Part shown: one piece after another, positions 48,008-48,133 of the stretch | Position numbering within the stretch: position 1 is the first letter of the stretch | Layout of the letters: each line of letters starts with the position of its first letter | Origin: an uncultured Eubacteriales bacterium | GTDB taxonomy: Bacteria > Bacillota > Clostridia > Oscillospirales > Oscillospiraceae | Length of the DNA: 48,133 bases | NCBI GenBank assembly: GCA_900540545.1 | Contig: UQGJ01000014.1 | Span: 1-48,133, forward strand | Reading direction: 5' to 3' | Notes under the pieces: generated by a model | Database searches by the model: none | Seen by the model: the letters and a program-made list of their open reading frames with translations, nothing else | Told to the model about the DNA's origin: nothing | Translations under genes and position numbers: made by a program

Positions 48008-48133
48008 TGGGATAGCGGGGCGCGGCCCCTGCCGGGGACTTGCCCTCCGGGCGGGGTTCCCTTTCTGGTTTGAGAAAGGGAACCGAAAGAAAACCAGGGG
48101 GCGGCTACGGGCATTTTCAATGCCCTATCCGCC
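48008..48133. repeat. Left end of a mosaic hairpin repeat (copy F)
   Basis: Outer arm CGCGGCCCCTGCCGGGG, hairpin I near 48057-48082 (TTCCCTTTCT/AGAAAGGGAA-like), AAAACCAGGGGGCGGC and the start of hairpin II with GGGCAT/ATGCCC. It continues past the window end and sits just upstream of the cinA duplication. Confidence 0.8.

Noticed and set aside
1..48133. CRISPR arrays, integrons or prophage
   Set aside because: No regularly spaced identical repeats, cas genes, integrase or phage structural genes were seen; the repeats present are palindromic and irregularly spaced.

Overview
The window reads as chromosome of a high-GC, spore-forming clostridial anaerobe, most likely in or near the Oscillospiraceae (Flavonifractor/Lawsonibacter/Pseudoflavonifractor-like). 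Support: a yaaL-bofA sporulation pair, an A/V-type ATP synthase operon, Thermotoga-type DAHP synthase, strong AAGGAGG ribosome sites with some TTG starts, and dense families of palindromic intergenic repeats. The genus is an inference. There is no rRNA, prophage, CRISPR array or antibiotic-resistance cassette.

Layout. 1-3.2 kb: repeat end, MATE transporter, RluA pseudouridine synthase, two small reverse-strand genes. 3.3-4.0 kb: mosaic repeat. 4.0-11.6 kb (reverse): shikimate/phenylalanine operon aroF-aroB-aroA-aroC-pheA-aroK-aroQ plus an alpha/beta hydrolase, mostly joined by 4-bp ATGA overlaps. aroF is preceded by a promoter, a 34-codon leader ORF containing Tyr, Phe and Trp, and an intrinsic terminator with a competing antiterminator: a textbook-shaped attenuator. 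11.7-12.3 kb: divergent pair of XRE regulators sharing an operator-like region. 12.3-13.4 kb: mosaic repeat and hairpins. 13.4-13.6 kb: tRNA-Gly(GCC) and a broken second copy.

13.6-28.9 kb (reverse): lipoprotein, LUD-domain protein, YitT, topoisomerase IV-like ParC, four secreted copper-amine-oxidase-N ('stalk') proteins (three with a DUF1266-like domain, one with six internal repeats), a REP-associated tyrosine transposase (RAYT) and the ParE-like subunit. The normally adjacent parE/parC pair is thus separated by about 8.3 kb. 29.0-30.7 kb: possible small RNA, yaaL, bofA, SLH-domain protein. 31.5-33.1 kb: MarR regulator and a DUF4015 membrane-anchored protein. 33.2-42.2 kb: nine-gene V-type ATP synthase operon G/H-I-K-E-C-F-A-B-D, whose K subunit carries the residues of Na+-binding rings. 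42.2-48.1 kb: tiny RHH protein, Cys-rich miniprotein, PLP-dependent deaminase/desulfhydrase, DUF5655 protein, second MATE transporter, cinA with a duplicated 5' end, and repeats.

The most unusual layer is non-coding. At least seven copies or ends of a mosaic repeat have inverted terminal arms made of hairpins whose stems vary in sequence but keep pairing. They also carry REP palindromes of the kind found, as an in-frame inverted pair, inside the RAYT gene itself. The aroF leader attenuator is the clearest single regulatory find.
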